DNA of 5,961 nucleotides from Elusimicrobia bacterium RBG_16_66_12 (GCA_001800005.1 MGUL01000200.1:3491-9451); one strand, 5' to 3'; counted from the stretch's first letter, positions 1 to 5,007 are shown. Numbers and translations: made by a program. Notes: a model not told the origin generated them from the sequence alone.

Positions 1-1
1 G

Positions 2-1051
2 CCCGCCTCGCGGCTGGATCGCCTGCGCCTCCACCCGATGGTGGACGCGATGAACCCGCACGGCCCCGGCCCCGGCCGCGACACCGCCTTCTCCGTGTCC
101 GTCGACGCCAAGAAGGGGATCACCACCGGCATCTCGGCCAAGGACCGCGCCGTCACCATCAAGGCCCTCATCGACCCGAAGACGGCGCCGGAGGACCTGG
201 TCCGCCCCGGCCACATCTTCCCCCTGCGCGCCAAGGAAGGCGGTGTGCTGGTCCGCGCGGGACACACCGAGGCGGCCGTGGACCTGGCGCGCCTGGCGGG
301 GCTCACGCCCGCCGGCGTCATCTGCGAGATCCTCAACCCCGACGGGACGATGTCCCGCACCCGGGAGCTCGCGCGCTTCGCGCGCCAGCACGGACTGCGC
401 CTCGTCACCATCGCAGACCTCATCGAGCACCGCCGCCGCAAGGACCGCCTCGTGGAGCGCAAGGCGAGCGCGCGGCTGCCCACGAAGTACGGCGACTTCG
501 TCATCCGCGTCTACGAGGAGACCCTCACCGGCCAGGTCCATCTGGCCCTCATTAAGGGCGATGTCGTCGGCCAGCATCGCGTGCTGGTGCGCGTTCATTC
601 CTCCTGCGTGACCGGCGACGCCCTCTTCTCGGAGAAATGCGACTGCGGCCGCCAGCTCGAGGCCGCGCTCAAGCAGATCGCGCACGCGGGCAAGGGCGTT
701 CTGGTCTATTTGAACCAGGAAGGCCGGGGCATCGGCCTCATCGACAAGATCCGTGCTTATGCCCTCCAAGATGGCGGACTCGATACGGTCGAGGCGAACC
801 TCGAGCTGGGCCTGAAGCCCGACCTGCGCGAGTACGGCATCGGCGCGCAGATCCTGGCGGACCAGGGCCTTGGATCTCTGCGCATCCTGACCAACAACCC
901 GCGCAAGATCGTCGGCATCGAGGGCTACGGGCTCAAGGTCGTCGAGCGAGTGGCCCTGCAGGTCCCGACGACGAAGCACTCGGAGCGCTACCTGCGCACC
1001 AAGAAGGAGAAGCTGGGACACTGGCTCGAGGGCCTGGAGGAACGCGGATGA
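2..1051 (+). CDS. ribBA: RibBA, bifunctional DHBP synthase / GTP cyclohydrolase II (5' truncated by window)
   Basis: The enzyme opens both branches of riboflavin synthesis in the cytoplasm. Its RibB half makes 3,4-dihydroxy-2-butanone 4-phosphate from ribulose 5-phosphate, and its RibA half opens GTP to the diaminopyrimidine. The frame is open to the left edge, so the true start and the N-terminal acidic RibB motif lie outside; 349 residues are visible, counted here from the codon at base 2. RibB signatures are TGIS followed by DR (about 42-49), HTEA (88-91) and CEI (108-110). RibA begins near residue 160, with zinc-ligand cysteines 202, 213 and 215 (SCVTGD and CDCG), QEGRGIGL (239-246) and LTNNPRK (296-302). 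A Pro/Gly-rich stretch near residues 19-26 precedes DTAFSVSVD and looks slightly longer than usual. The stop overlaps the ribH start by ATGA, so the two are translationally coupled. The fusion identification is secure. Confidence 0.97.
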   Translation, partial: PASRLDRLRLHPMVDAMNPHGPGPGRDTAFSVSVDAKKGITTGISAKDRAVTIKALIDPKTAPEDLVRPGHIFPLRAKEGGVLVRAGHTEAAVDLARLAGLTPAGVICEILNPDGTMSRTRELARFARQHGLRLVTIADLIEHRRRKDRLVERKASARLPTKYGDFVIRVYEETLTGQVHLALIKGDVVGQHRVLVRVHSSCVTGDALFSEKCDCGRQLEAALKQIAHAGKGVLVYLNQEGRGIGLIDKIRAYALQDGGLDTVEANLELGLKPDLREYGIGAQILADQGLGSLRILTNNPRKIVGIEGYGLKVVERVALQVPTTKHSERYLRTKKEKLGHWLEGLEERG

Positions 1052-1488
1052 AGAAGATCGCGATCGTCGTCTCTCGGTTCAACGAGGAGGTCACCGACCG
1101 GCTGCTGGCGAGCTGCCTGAAGACGTTCGAGTCCGAGGGCTGGGCGCGCGCCCGTCTGAAGGTCGTGCACGTGCCCGGCGGCTACGAGATCCCCTGGGCC
1201 GTCGCGGAGCTGGCCCGGACCGGCAAATACGCGGCCGTGGTCACGCTCGGCTGCGTGCTCAAGGGCCGCACCCCGCAGAACGACCACATCGCGCGCTCCC
1301 TGGTCCAGAGCCTGCACCGGATCAGCCTCGACGCCCGGGTCCCGGTGATCCTGGGCGTGCTCACGCCGAACACCTGGGAGCAGGCGATGGCCCGCACCAA
1401 AGGCGCGCTCGACCGGGGAAAGGAAGCCGCCCTGGCCGCCCTGGAGATGGCGGCGCTCGGCACGGAGATCCATCATGGGACGGCGTAG
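1048..1488 (+). CDS. ribH: 6,7-dimethyl-8-ribityllumazine synthase (RibH) with altered catalytic motif
   Basis: Lumazine synthase condenses the RibB product with 5-amino-6-ribitylamino-uracil and usually assembles into pentamers or capsids. The 146-residue product is slightly short because the N-terminus begins directly at the IVVSRFNE strand (6-13). Other family marks are PGGYEIP (43-49), LGCVLKG (67-73), GVLTPNTWEQA (103-113) and the C-terminal AALAALEMAAL. Arg116 fits the conserved phosphate-binding arginine. Where the family has G-x-T-x-H, this protein reads GRTPQND, so Gln77 replaces the catalytic histidine, with a His three residues later (His80). Leu102 stands where Phe is common. The ATG at 1048 is preceded by GGAGG at 1036-1040, 7 nt away, and overlaps ribBA by 4 nt. 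The next gene, nusB, overlaps by 14 nt, a pairing common in bacteria. Family membership is certain; full activity is inferred from context only. Confidence 0.96.
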   Translation: MKKIAIVVSRFNEEVTDRLLASCLKTFESEGWARARLKVVHVPGGYEIPWAVAELARTGKYAAVVTLGCVLKGRTPQNDHIARSLVQSLHRISLDARVPVILGVLTPNTWEQAMARTKGALDRGKEAALAALEMAALGTEIHHGTA

Positions 1489-1903
1489 GCTCGCGCGCGA
1501 GATCGCGCTGCAGGCCCTCTACGTGGCCGACGTCTCCCGCACCCCGGCCGAGGAAGCCTTCGCCGCGGTGACGCGCCGCGAGGGAGAGGAAGTCGACGAG
1601 GAGACCGCGAGCTTCTCCCGGGAGTTGACTCTCGGCACGCTCGCGCGCGTCGACGAGCTCGACGGCATCATACAGAGAAACGCCCAGAACTGGGCCGTCA
1701 ACCGCATGGCCGCCGTGGACCGCAACGTGATCCGCCTGGCCGCCTACGAGCTCCTCGCGCGCCCGGACACGCCGGTCGGAGTCATCATCGACGAAGCCAT
1801 CGAGATCGTTCGCAAGTATTCCACCGAAGAAGCGACCAGGTTCGTCAACGGCGTGCTGGACGCGTTGAAGTCCCTTCGTGATGCCAAAAAAAAGAAGCCC
1901 TAA
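1475..1903 (+). CDS. nusB: Transcription antitermination factor NusB
   Basis: NusB binds boxA RNA together with NusE (ribosomal protein S10) and supports antitermination, chiefly on rRNA operons. The 142-residue length is normal. The N-terminal helix RRRLAREIALQALY (3-16) is typical. The central signature is NW at 72-73, R77, DR at 82-83, R87 and the YELL at 91-94. The C-terminal signature is IDEAIEI (105-111) followed by RFVNGVLDAL (122-131). The protein ends in a lysine run encoded by an A-rich stretch. The ATG at 1475 lies inside the end of ribH (14-nt overlap) and has GGAG at 1464-1467, 7 nt upstream. The 3' end overlaps ligA by 23 nt. No promoter is visible nearby, so expression is probably by read-through and coupling from the riboflavin genes. 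Confidence 0.97.
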   Translation: MGRRRLAREIALQALYVADVSRTPAEEAFAAVTRREGEEVDEETASFSRELTLGTLARVDELDGIIQRNAQNWAVNRMAAVDRNVIRLAAYELLARPDTPVGVIIDEAIEIVRKYSTEEATRFVNGVLDALKSLRDAKKKKP

Positions 1904-3887
1904 GGAAGACGCCTCGGCCCTGCGCGCGGAGATCCGCGGGCACGACCGCCGCTACTACCTGCTCGACGCGCCGGTCGTCTCGGACAAGGAATACGATGAG
2001 CTCTACGCGCGGCTCCAAGCCTTGGAGCGCGCGCATCCGGATCTCATCACGGCGGACTCCCCCACGCAGAGAGTCGGCGGCGCGCCCGCCTCGGATTTCA
2101 AGCCGGTCAAGCACGCCGCGCCCATGCTCTCCCTGGACAACGCCTATGAAGAGGCCGACATCCGCGCCTGGGACGAGCGGGTGCGCAAGAACCTTGGAGC
2201 CTTCGGCTCTCCTTCGTATGTCGTCGAGCCGAAGATCGACGGGCTGTCCTGCGCGCTGACCTACGAGGACGGCGCGCTGGCGCGGGCCGCGACGCGAGGA
2301 GACGGCGAGACGGGCGAGGACGTGACCGCCAACGCGCGCGCGATCCGGGCGATCCCGCTGCGCCTGGCCGGCGAGGCCCCGAAGCGCCTCGAACTCCGCG
2401 GGGAGGTCTACATAACCTTCGCCGACTTCGAGAAGGTCAACGCCGACGAGAAGCGCGCGGGGCGGGAGCCCTTCGTGAACCCGCGCAACTGCGCGGCGGG
2501 CTCGCTGCGGCAGAAGGACCCGAAGGTCACCGCCGGGCGCCGTCTGCGCTTCACCGCGCACTCCTACGGCCTCTGGGAAGGCGCCGAGCCCTCATCGCAC
2601 TCCGAGTTCCTTGGGCTCTGCGGCGAGTTCGGCGTCCCCGCCAATTCCTTCACGCGCTGCGCCGACATCGACGAGGTGGCCGCCTACTACTCGCGGTTCC
2701 GCGAGAGCCTGATGCCCAAGCTGGTCTACGCGGTCGACGGGCTGGTCGTGAAGGTGGACTCCTTCTCCCAGCAGCGCCGCCTGGGATCAACCGCGCGCAG
2801 CCCGCGCTGGGCCGTCGCGTACAAGTATCCCGCCCAGCAGGCGACCTCGCTCGTGAAGGAAGTGCAGTTCTCGGTCGGGCGCACGGGGGCGATCACGCCC
2901 GTGGCCAAGGTGGAGCCCGTCTTCTGCGCCGGGGTCACCATCTCATCAGTCACCCTCCATAATTTCGAGGAGATCGCGAGGCTGGGCCTGCGCGTGGGAG
3001 ACCGCGTGCTCATCGAGCGCGCCGGCGAAGTCATCCCGAAGGTGGTGAAGGTCGTCGAGAAGGCCAAGAAGGCGGCCGAGATCCTCCCGCCCAAGATGTG
3101 CCCCGATTGCGGCTCCCCGGTCGTCAAGGAAGAGGGGCTGGTCGCCTATCGCTGCGACAACGTCTCCTGTCCGGCGCAGTTGAGGCGCACCCTGGAGCAC
3201 TTCTCCTCCCGATCCGCGATGGACATCACGGGCCTGGGCGACGCGGCGGTGGACCAACTCGTCTCGCGCGGCCTGGTCAAAGACGTGTCTGATATCTACG
3301 GTCTGACCAAGGAGCAGCTGCTGGGGCTGGAGTTGTTCGCCGACAAGAAGGCAGACAACCTCCTCGCCCAGATCGAAGCCAGCAAGGCCAAGACCCTCGA
3401 TCGCGTGCTCTTCGCGCTGGGCATCCGCCATGTGGGCGAGAAGACGGCCGAGACCATCACCGAGCGCATGGACCTCGATGGGTTGCTCAAAGCCTCGGTC
3501 GAGGATTTCCAGGCCGTCCCGGATGTCGGCCCCGTCGTCGCGGCCTCGCTGCACTCCTTTTTCGCCTCCGCCGAAGGCAAGGATCTGGTCTCCCGCCTGA
3601 AAGACGCCGGTCTGACTCTGAAGAAGCCGGAACGTAAGATCGCCGTCGGCGCGCCCTTCGCGGGAATGACCTTCGTGTTCACCGGGGAGATGACCTCCCT
3701 CACTCGTGAGGAAGCCGAGGAGAAGGTGAAGTCGTTGGGCGGGAAGGCCTCGGGCTCCGTCTCCGCCAAGACGACCTATGTGGTCGCGGGCGCGGCGGCG
3801 GGCTCGAAGCTCAAGAAGGCCGCGTCCCTCGGCGTCAAAGTCCTGACCGAATCCGAGTTCCAGTCCATGCTCGGCCGCAAGTCCTGA
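1881..3887 (+). CDS. ligA: NAD+-dependent DNA ligase LigA
   Basis: LigA seals nicks in duplex DNA during replication and repair, using NAD+ as adenylate donor. All domains are present in 668 residues. Domain Ia carries Tyr25-Tyr26 and SDKEYD (34-39) for NMN binding. Next come SPTQRVGG (60-67), the adenylated Lys118 in KIDG, RGDGETGEDVTAN (139-151), ELRGE (171-175), VDGLVVKVD (285-293) and AYKYPA (313-318). The OB fold holds VGRTGAITPVA (332-342). The zinc finger uses Cys407, 410, 425 and 430. Helix-hairpin-helix repeats follow (about 442-560), then a C-terminal BRCT domain (about 588-668). The ATG at 1881 is chosen; an adjacent in-frame GTG at 1878 would add one residue. No strong Shine-Dalgarno sequence is present, only GAAG at 1867-1870, so the 23-nt overlap with nusB suggests coupled initiation. 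An A8 tract lies at codons 2-5. The frame is intact. Confidence 0.98.
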   Translation: MPKKRSPKEDASALRAEIRGHDRRYYLLDAPVVSDKEYDELYARLQALERAHPDLITADSPTQRVGGAPASDFKPVKHAAPMLSLDNAYEEADIRAWDERVRKNLGAFGSPSYVVEPKIDGLSCALTYEDGALARAATRGDGETGEDVTANARAIRAIPLRLAGEAPKRLELRGEVYITFADFEKVNADEKRAGREPFVNPRNCAAGSLRQKDPKVTAGRRLRFTAHSYGLWEGAEPSSHSEFLGLCGEFGVPANSFTRCADIDEVAAYYSRFRESLMPKLVYAVDGLVVKVDSFSQQRRLGSTARSPRWAVAYKYPAQQATSLVKEVQFSVGRTGAITPVAKVEPVFCAGVTISSVTLHNFEEIARLGLRVGDRVLIERAGEVIPKVVKVVEKAKKAAEILPPKMCPDCGSPVVKEEGLVAYRCDNVSCPAQLRRTLEHFSSRSAMDITGLGDAAVDQLVSRGLVKDVSDIYGLTKEQLLGLELFADKKADNLLAQIEASKAKTLDRVLFALGIRHVGEKTAETITERMDLDGLLKASVEDFQAVPDVGPVVAASLHSFFASAEGKDLVSRLKDAGLTLKKPERKIAVGAPFAGMTFVFTGEMTSLTREEAEEKVKSLGGKASGSVSAKTTYVVAGAAAGSKLKKAASLGVKVLTESEFQSMLGRKS

Positions 3888-3910
3888 CGCCCCCTGCGCA
3901 TACTATACTG

Positions 3911-3947
3911 ACCGGGCTGGCAGTCTTTGCCCGTTTAATATTTTTTT
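3911..3947 (+). terminator. Possible weak intrinsic terminator after ligA
   Basis: Just 25 nt after the ligA stop, CGGGC (3913-3917) pairs perfectly with GCCCG (3929-3933) across an 11-nt loop. TTTAATA and then seven T (3941-3947) follow. A competing smaller hairpin pairs GGCA (3919-3922) with TGCC (3928-3931). The stem is only 5 bp and the first U stretch is interrupted, so termination may be inefficient. The position at the end of the operon supports it. Confidence 0.45.
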
Positions 3948-3955
3948 CTACAACC

Positions 3956-3985
3956 ATGGCACACCCTTTGTTTTCCGACTATAAT
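3956..3985 (+). promoter_or_regulatory. Possible secondary promoter with perfect -10
   Basis: TATAAT at 3980-3985 matches the sigma-70 -10 consensus exactly. The best -35 partner is ATGGCA at 3956-3961 (4 of 6) at an 18-nt spacing. It would start transcription near 3992 and give the toxin a leader of about 125 nt. The local sequence is AT-rich, so a chance match is possible. Confidence 0.25.
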
Positions 3986-4009
3986 CCGCGAAGTGGACGA
4001 TTTTTATCA

Positions 4010-4045
4010 GCATACTATGCCGACCAGCATAATCAGAAGTTATGC
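4010..4045. repeat. Cluster of GCATA/TATGC palindromes
   Basis: GCATACTATGC at 4010-4020 is a perfect 11-nt palindrome around one central base. Six bases later GCATAA (4027-4032) and TTATGC (4040-4045) form a second perfect dyad with a 7-nt centre. Four GCATA-type half-sites therefore lie in 36 nt, alternating in orientation. The cluster sits just upstream of the toxin promoter and could bind a dimeric regulator. The second dyad also resembles the inner arms of Xer recombination sites, but the outer arms do not match. Confidence 0.5.
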
Positions 4046-4053
4046 GCCCTCAG
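4039..4053 (+). repeat. Left arm of imperfect inverted repeat bracketing the toxin-antitoxin unit
   Basis: GTTATGCGCC at 4039-4048 is the exact reverse complement of bases 4788-4797 beyond the antitoxin gene. Extending inward to 4053 gives 13 matches of 15. The bracketed unit is about 760 bp and holds promoter, toxin and antitoxin but no transposase. No target duplication is evident next to the arms, so a terminal-repeat role is inference. Confidence 0.4.
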
Positions 4054-4080
4054 GAACGCCACGGCGACCCACTTTGTGCC

Positions 4081-4108
4081 TTGACGAATATAGCGTATCT
4101 GCTATACT
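4081..4108 (+). promoter_or_regulatory. Strong sigma-70-type promoter of the toxin-antitoxin operon
   Basis: TTGACG (4081-4086, 5 of 6 to consensus) and TATACT (4103-4108, 5 of 6) are separated by 16 nt. A TGn extended -10 element lies at 4100-4102. Transcription should begin about 4114-4117, at or just before the toxin's GTG at 4118. This is the best promoter in the window and the only clear one facing the toxin and antitoxin genes. Confidence 0.75.
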
Positions 4109-4117
4109 TATGATAGC
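4089..4117. promoter_or_regulatory. Candidate autoregulatory operator, three ATAGC half-sites
   Basis: TATAGC (4089-4094) and GCTATA (4101-4106) form a perfect 6-bp inverted repeat with a 6-nt centre. A third half-site, ATAGC at 4113-4117, pairs with the middle arm as a second dyad (GCTAT, 7 nt, ATAGC). The half-sites start 11 and 12 nt apart, about one helical turn. They cover the spacer, the -10 box and the expected start point, where an XRE antitoxin would repress its own operon. Confidence 0.55.
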
Positions 4118-4474
4118 GTGAATTACAAGATCGCCTTTTACCGCACAAGCCGTGGGCGCTGTCAGGCCTGCGACTATGCGCGCGAAATGGATGGAGGCCA
4201 CCAAGCTAAAGCCAAGCGATGGTTCGTGGCGTTGGCAGAGTTGGGGCCGGACATCCCTCAGGATTATGGCAAGCATCTTCGAGACGGCGTTTGGGAACTT
4301 CGGATCATTATCCAGCATCATCAGCACCGATTTCTGTATTCGTTTTGGAAGGACATCATTGTCGTAACCAATGCCTTTTTGAAAAAGTCGCGGGAAGTGC
4401 CGGTGGAAGAAATTGAGAAATCCCGAAAATCGCTGGCCGATTGGATAAGTCGAAAGTGTTGGGAGGATTTATGA
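4118..4474 (+). CDS. RelE-superfamily (Gp49/HigB-like) toxin of a type II toxin-antitoxin pair
   Basis: The 118-residue basic protein resembles the phage-derived Gp49-like/HigB family, whose members generally act as ribosome-dependent mRNA endonucleases. Family features are the N-terminal strand NYKIAFYRT (2-10), the core KHLRDGVWELRI (52-63), the RFLYSFW strand (71-77) and the C-terminal block FLKKSREVP followed by EEIEKSR (87-103). Arg62, Arg71 and Lys89-Lys90 are candidate RNA-contacting residues, inferred from the family pattern. The GTG at 4118 is the most upstream start possible: the frame has TAG at 4091-4093 and no other start codon between. No Shine-Dalgarno sequence precedes it, and the predicted transcript starts within a few bases, so translation may be leaderless. 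The stop overlaps the antitoxin ATG by ATGA, giving the toxin-first order of higBA-type loci. G+C content falls well below the flanking genes, suggesting acquisition. Confidence 0.85.
   Translation: MNYKIAFYRTSRGRCQACDYAREMDGGHQAKAKRWFVALAELGPDIPQDYGKHLRDGVWELRIIIQHHQHRFLYSFWKDIIVVTNAFLKKSREVPVEEIEKSRKSLADWISRKCWEDL
4461..4466 (+). promoter_or_regulatory. Shine-Dalgarno site fixing the antitoxin start
   Basis: GGGAGG lies 4 nt before the ATG at 4471, inside the last codons of the toxin gene. It favours ATG 4471 over the in-frame TTG at 4441. A strong site here and none before the toxin would favour antitoxin over toxin synthesis from the shared mRNA. Confidence 0.7.
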
Positions 4475-4764
4475 AGAAGCGCGTTAGCGGCAGTGTGTCT
4501 CTGGATGATGTTTTTGCCAAAGCGGAGAAGAGCCCCGCGTGGAAGGCCGCCTATGCGAAAGCTGATATTGAGGTGCGTATGGCCATCGATATTGCGAAGG
4601 CGCGGGACCGCGCGCACTTGACGCAAAATCAGCTCGCGAAAGCGATTGGTACAACACAGTCTGTGATTTCGCGTATCGAGCGGGCGGATCAGAATCTGAC
4701 ACTCGCAACTCTGTCAAAAATAGCCGAAGCGCTTCAGCGTAATCTTGTAATCCAACTCCGGTAA
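4471..4764 (+). CDS. XRE-family helix-turn-helix antitoxin
   Basis: This 97-residue protein is the probable antitoxin of the upstream RelE-like toxin. Residues 41-88 form an XRE/HTH_3 domain with the usual pattern: a first helix ending at RAHLTQNQLAKAIG (47-60), a recognition helix TTQSVISRIER (61-71) and LTLATLSKIAEAL (76-88). The N-terminal 40 residues include a charged helical stretch (DDVFAKAEK, then AWKAAYAK) that could contact the toxin. By family analogy it neutralises the toxin and, through its DNA-binding domain, represses the promoter at the ATAGC half-sites. The start ATG at 4471 overlaps the toxin stop by 4 nt and has GGGAGG upstream. Its G+C content (34 of 60 in bases 4501-4560) is between that of the toxin and that of the host genes. 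It is not close enough to a named family to give a gene symbol. Confidence 0.88.
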   Translation: MKKRVSGSVSLDDVFAKAEKSPAWKAAYAKADIEVRMAIDIAKARDRAHLTQNQLAKAIGTTQSVISRIERADQNLTLATLSKIAEALQRNLVIQLR

Positions 4765-4782
4765 ACAGATATGTACGCACCA

Positions 4783-4797
4783 CCGACGGCGCATAAC
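4783..4797 (-). repeat. Right arm of imperfect inverted repeat bracketing the toxin-antitoxin unit
   Basis: GGCGCATAAC at 4788-4797 is the exact reverse complement of 4039-4048, and the 15-nt arms match at 13 positions. It begins 19 nt after the antitoxin stop. A further 8-nt word, AACCATGG, occurs at 4795-4802 and also at 3952-3959 on the left side. Nothing resembling a complete integron attC could be folded here. Confidence 0.4.
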
Positions 4798-4806
4798 CAT
4801 GGGCTT

Positions 4807-4840
4807 GGCGGCCTCGTGAGGGTAGATTCCAATAGCCGCC
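4807..4840 (+). repeat. GC-rich inverted repeat downstream of the antitoxin
   Basis: GGCGGC (4807-4812) pairs with GCCGCC (4835-4840) across a 22-nt loop. No T-tract follows, so it is not a convincing terminator. The rest of 4765-4926 shows no coding potential that I recognise, so transcripts from the toxin promoter could run on toward purH. Confidence 0.3.
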
Positions 4841-4877
4841 GCCGTTCAGTCTGGCGTTCGACCGCTGAAGCTCATGT

Positions 4878-4897
4878 CTGGTCGCCGGGAATCGAAC
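4878..4897 (-). other. tRNA-3'-end-like fragment
   Basis: Read on the minus strand, these 20 bases give GTTCGATTCCCGG and then CGACCAG, the pattern of a tRNA T-loop, the 3' half of the T-stem and an acceptor-like tail. The 5' half of the T-stem does not pair (ATGTG precedes the loop) and no D-arm, anticodon arm or 5' acceptor strand lies upstream. It is therefore not a functional tRNA. Such fragments can be att-site remnants of integrases that target tRNA genes, which is inference here. Confidence 0.35.
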
Positions 4898-4912
4898 ACA
4901 TTGGTGATAAGT

Positions 4913-4920
4913 GGGAGAGG
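4913..4920 (+). promoter_or_regulatory. Shine-Dalgarno site of the 26-codon ORF before purH
   Basis: GGGAGAGG ends 6 nt before the ATG at 4927. It decides the start of the small ORF at that ATG rather than at the in-frame ATG at 4771, which has no such site. It is a better ribosome site than the one directly in front of purH. Confidence 0.55.
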
Positions 4921-4926
4921 TGCGAT

Positions 4927-5007
4927 ATGACACGAGTCCGGATATTGCTCGACAAGAAAGAAGTTCTGGCCCTTCGCCGCGAGGCCTCGCAGAGCGGCAA
5001 GAGCTGA
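4927..5007 (+). pseudogene. Truncated ribbon-helix-helix (VapB/CopG-like) antitoxin stub
   Basis: The 26-residue product begins MTRVRILLDKKEVLALRREA and ends SQSGKS. This is the pattern of the first strand and first helix of ribbon-helix-helix antitoxins: a short beta strand, then an acidic/basic turn, then an ALRREA helix ending at a Gly-Lys-Ser turn. The family normally continues with a second helix of the S-x-x-LVR type, but here TGA follows at 5005-5007 and purH starts 3 nt later. I read it as the broken 5' end of an antitoxin gene left at the edge of the acquired segment. Because it has a good ribosome site and stops right at purH, it may now serve as a short translated leader coupled to purH. 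The match is short, so similarity by chance cannot be excluded. Confidence 0.5.

Noticed and set aside
637..1047. Upstream extension of the ribH reading frame inside ribBA
   Set aside because: Its translation is Arg/Pro/Gly-rich with no family similarity, while ribH family homology begins within a few residues of ATG 1048, which has a good Shine-Dalgarno site.
1845..2561. Minus-strand frames opposite nusB and ligA, including this 238-codon one
   Set aside because: They overlie fully conserved LigA and NusB coding sequence and have no recognisable domain.
4040..4327. Minus-strand 95-codon frame across the promoter and toxin start
   Set aside because: It overlaps the strong promoter and the toxin's conserved coding region, and its translation matches no family I recognise.
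4441..4470. TTG start for the antitoxin 10 codons upstream
   Set aside because: No ribosome site precedes it, whereas ATG 4471 has GGGAGG at 4461-4466 and the classical ATGA overlap.
4745..4773. Promoter for purH at the antitoxin end (TTGTAA, 17 nt, GATATG)
   Set aside because: The -10 matches only 3 of 6 positions; not convincing enough to annotate.
4788..4850. Integron attC site after the antitoxin (GCATAAC followed by a GC-rich stem)
   Set aside because: The GTT-type partner GTTCAGT does not fit the GTTRRRY rule, and the arms are asymmetric (9 nt on one side of the stem, 3 on the other).
4771..4926. N-terminal extension of the small ORF before purH to ATG 4771
   Set aside because: No ribosome site, no recognisable protein pattern, and it reads across the tRNA-like fragment; the ribbon-helix-helix pattern starts at 4927.
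4878..4952. Complete tRNA gene on the minus strand
   Set aside because: The T-stem 5' half does not pair, there is no matching 5' acceptor strand, and no D or anticodon arm can be folded.
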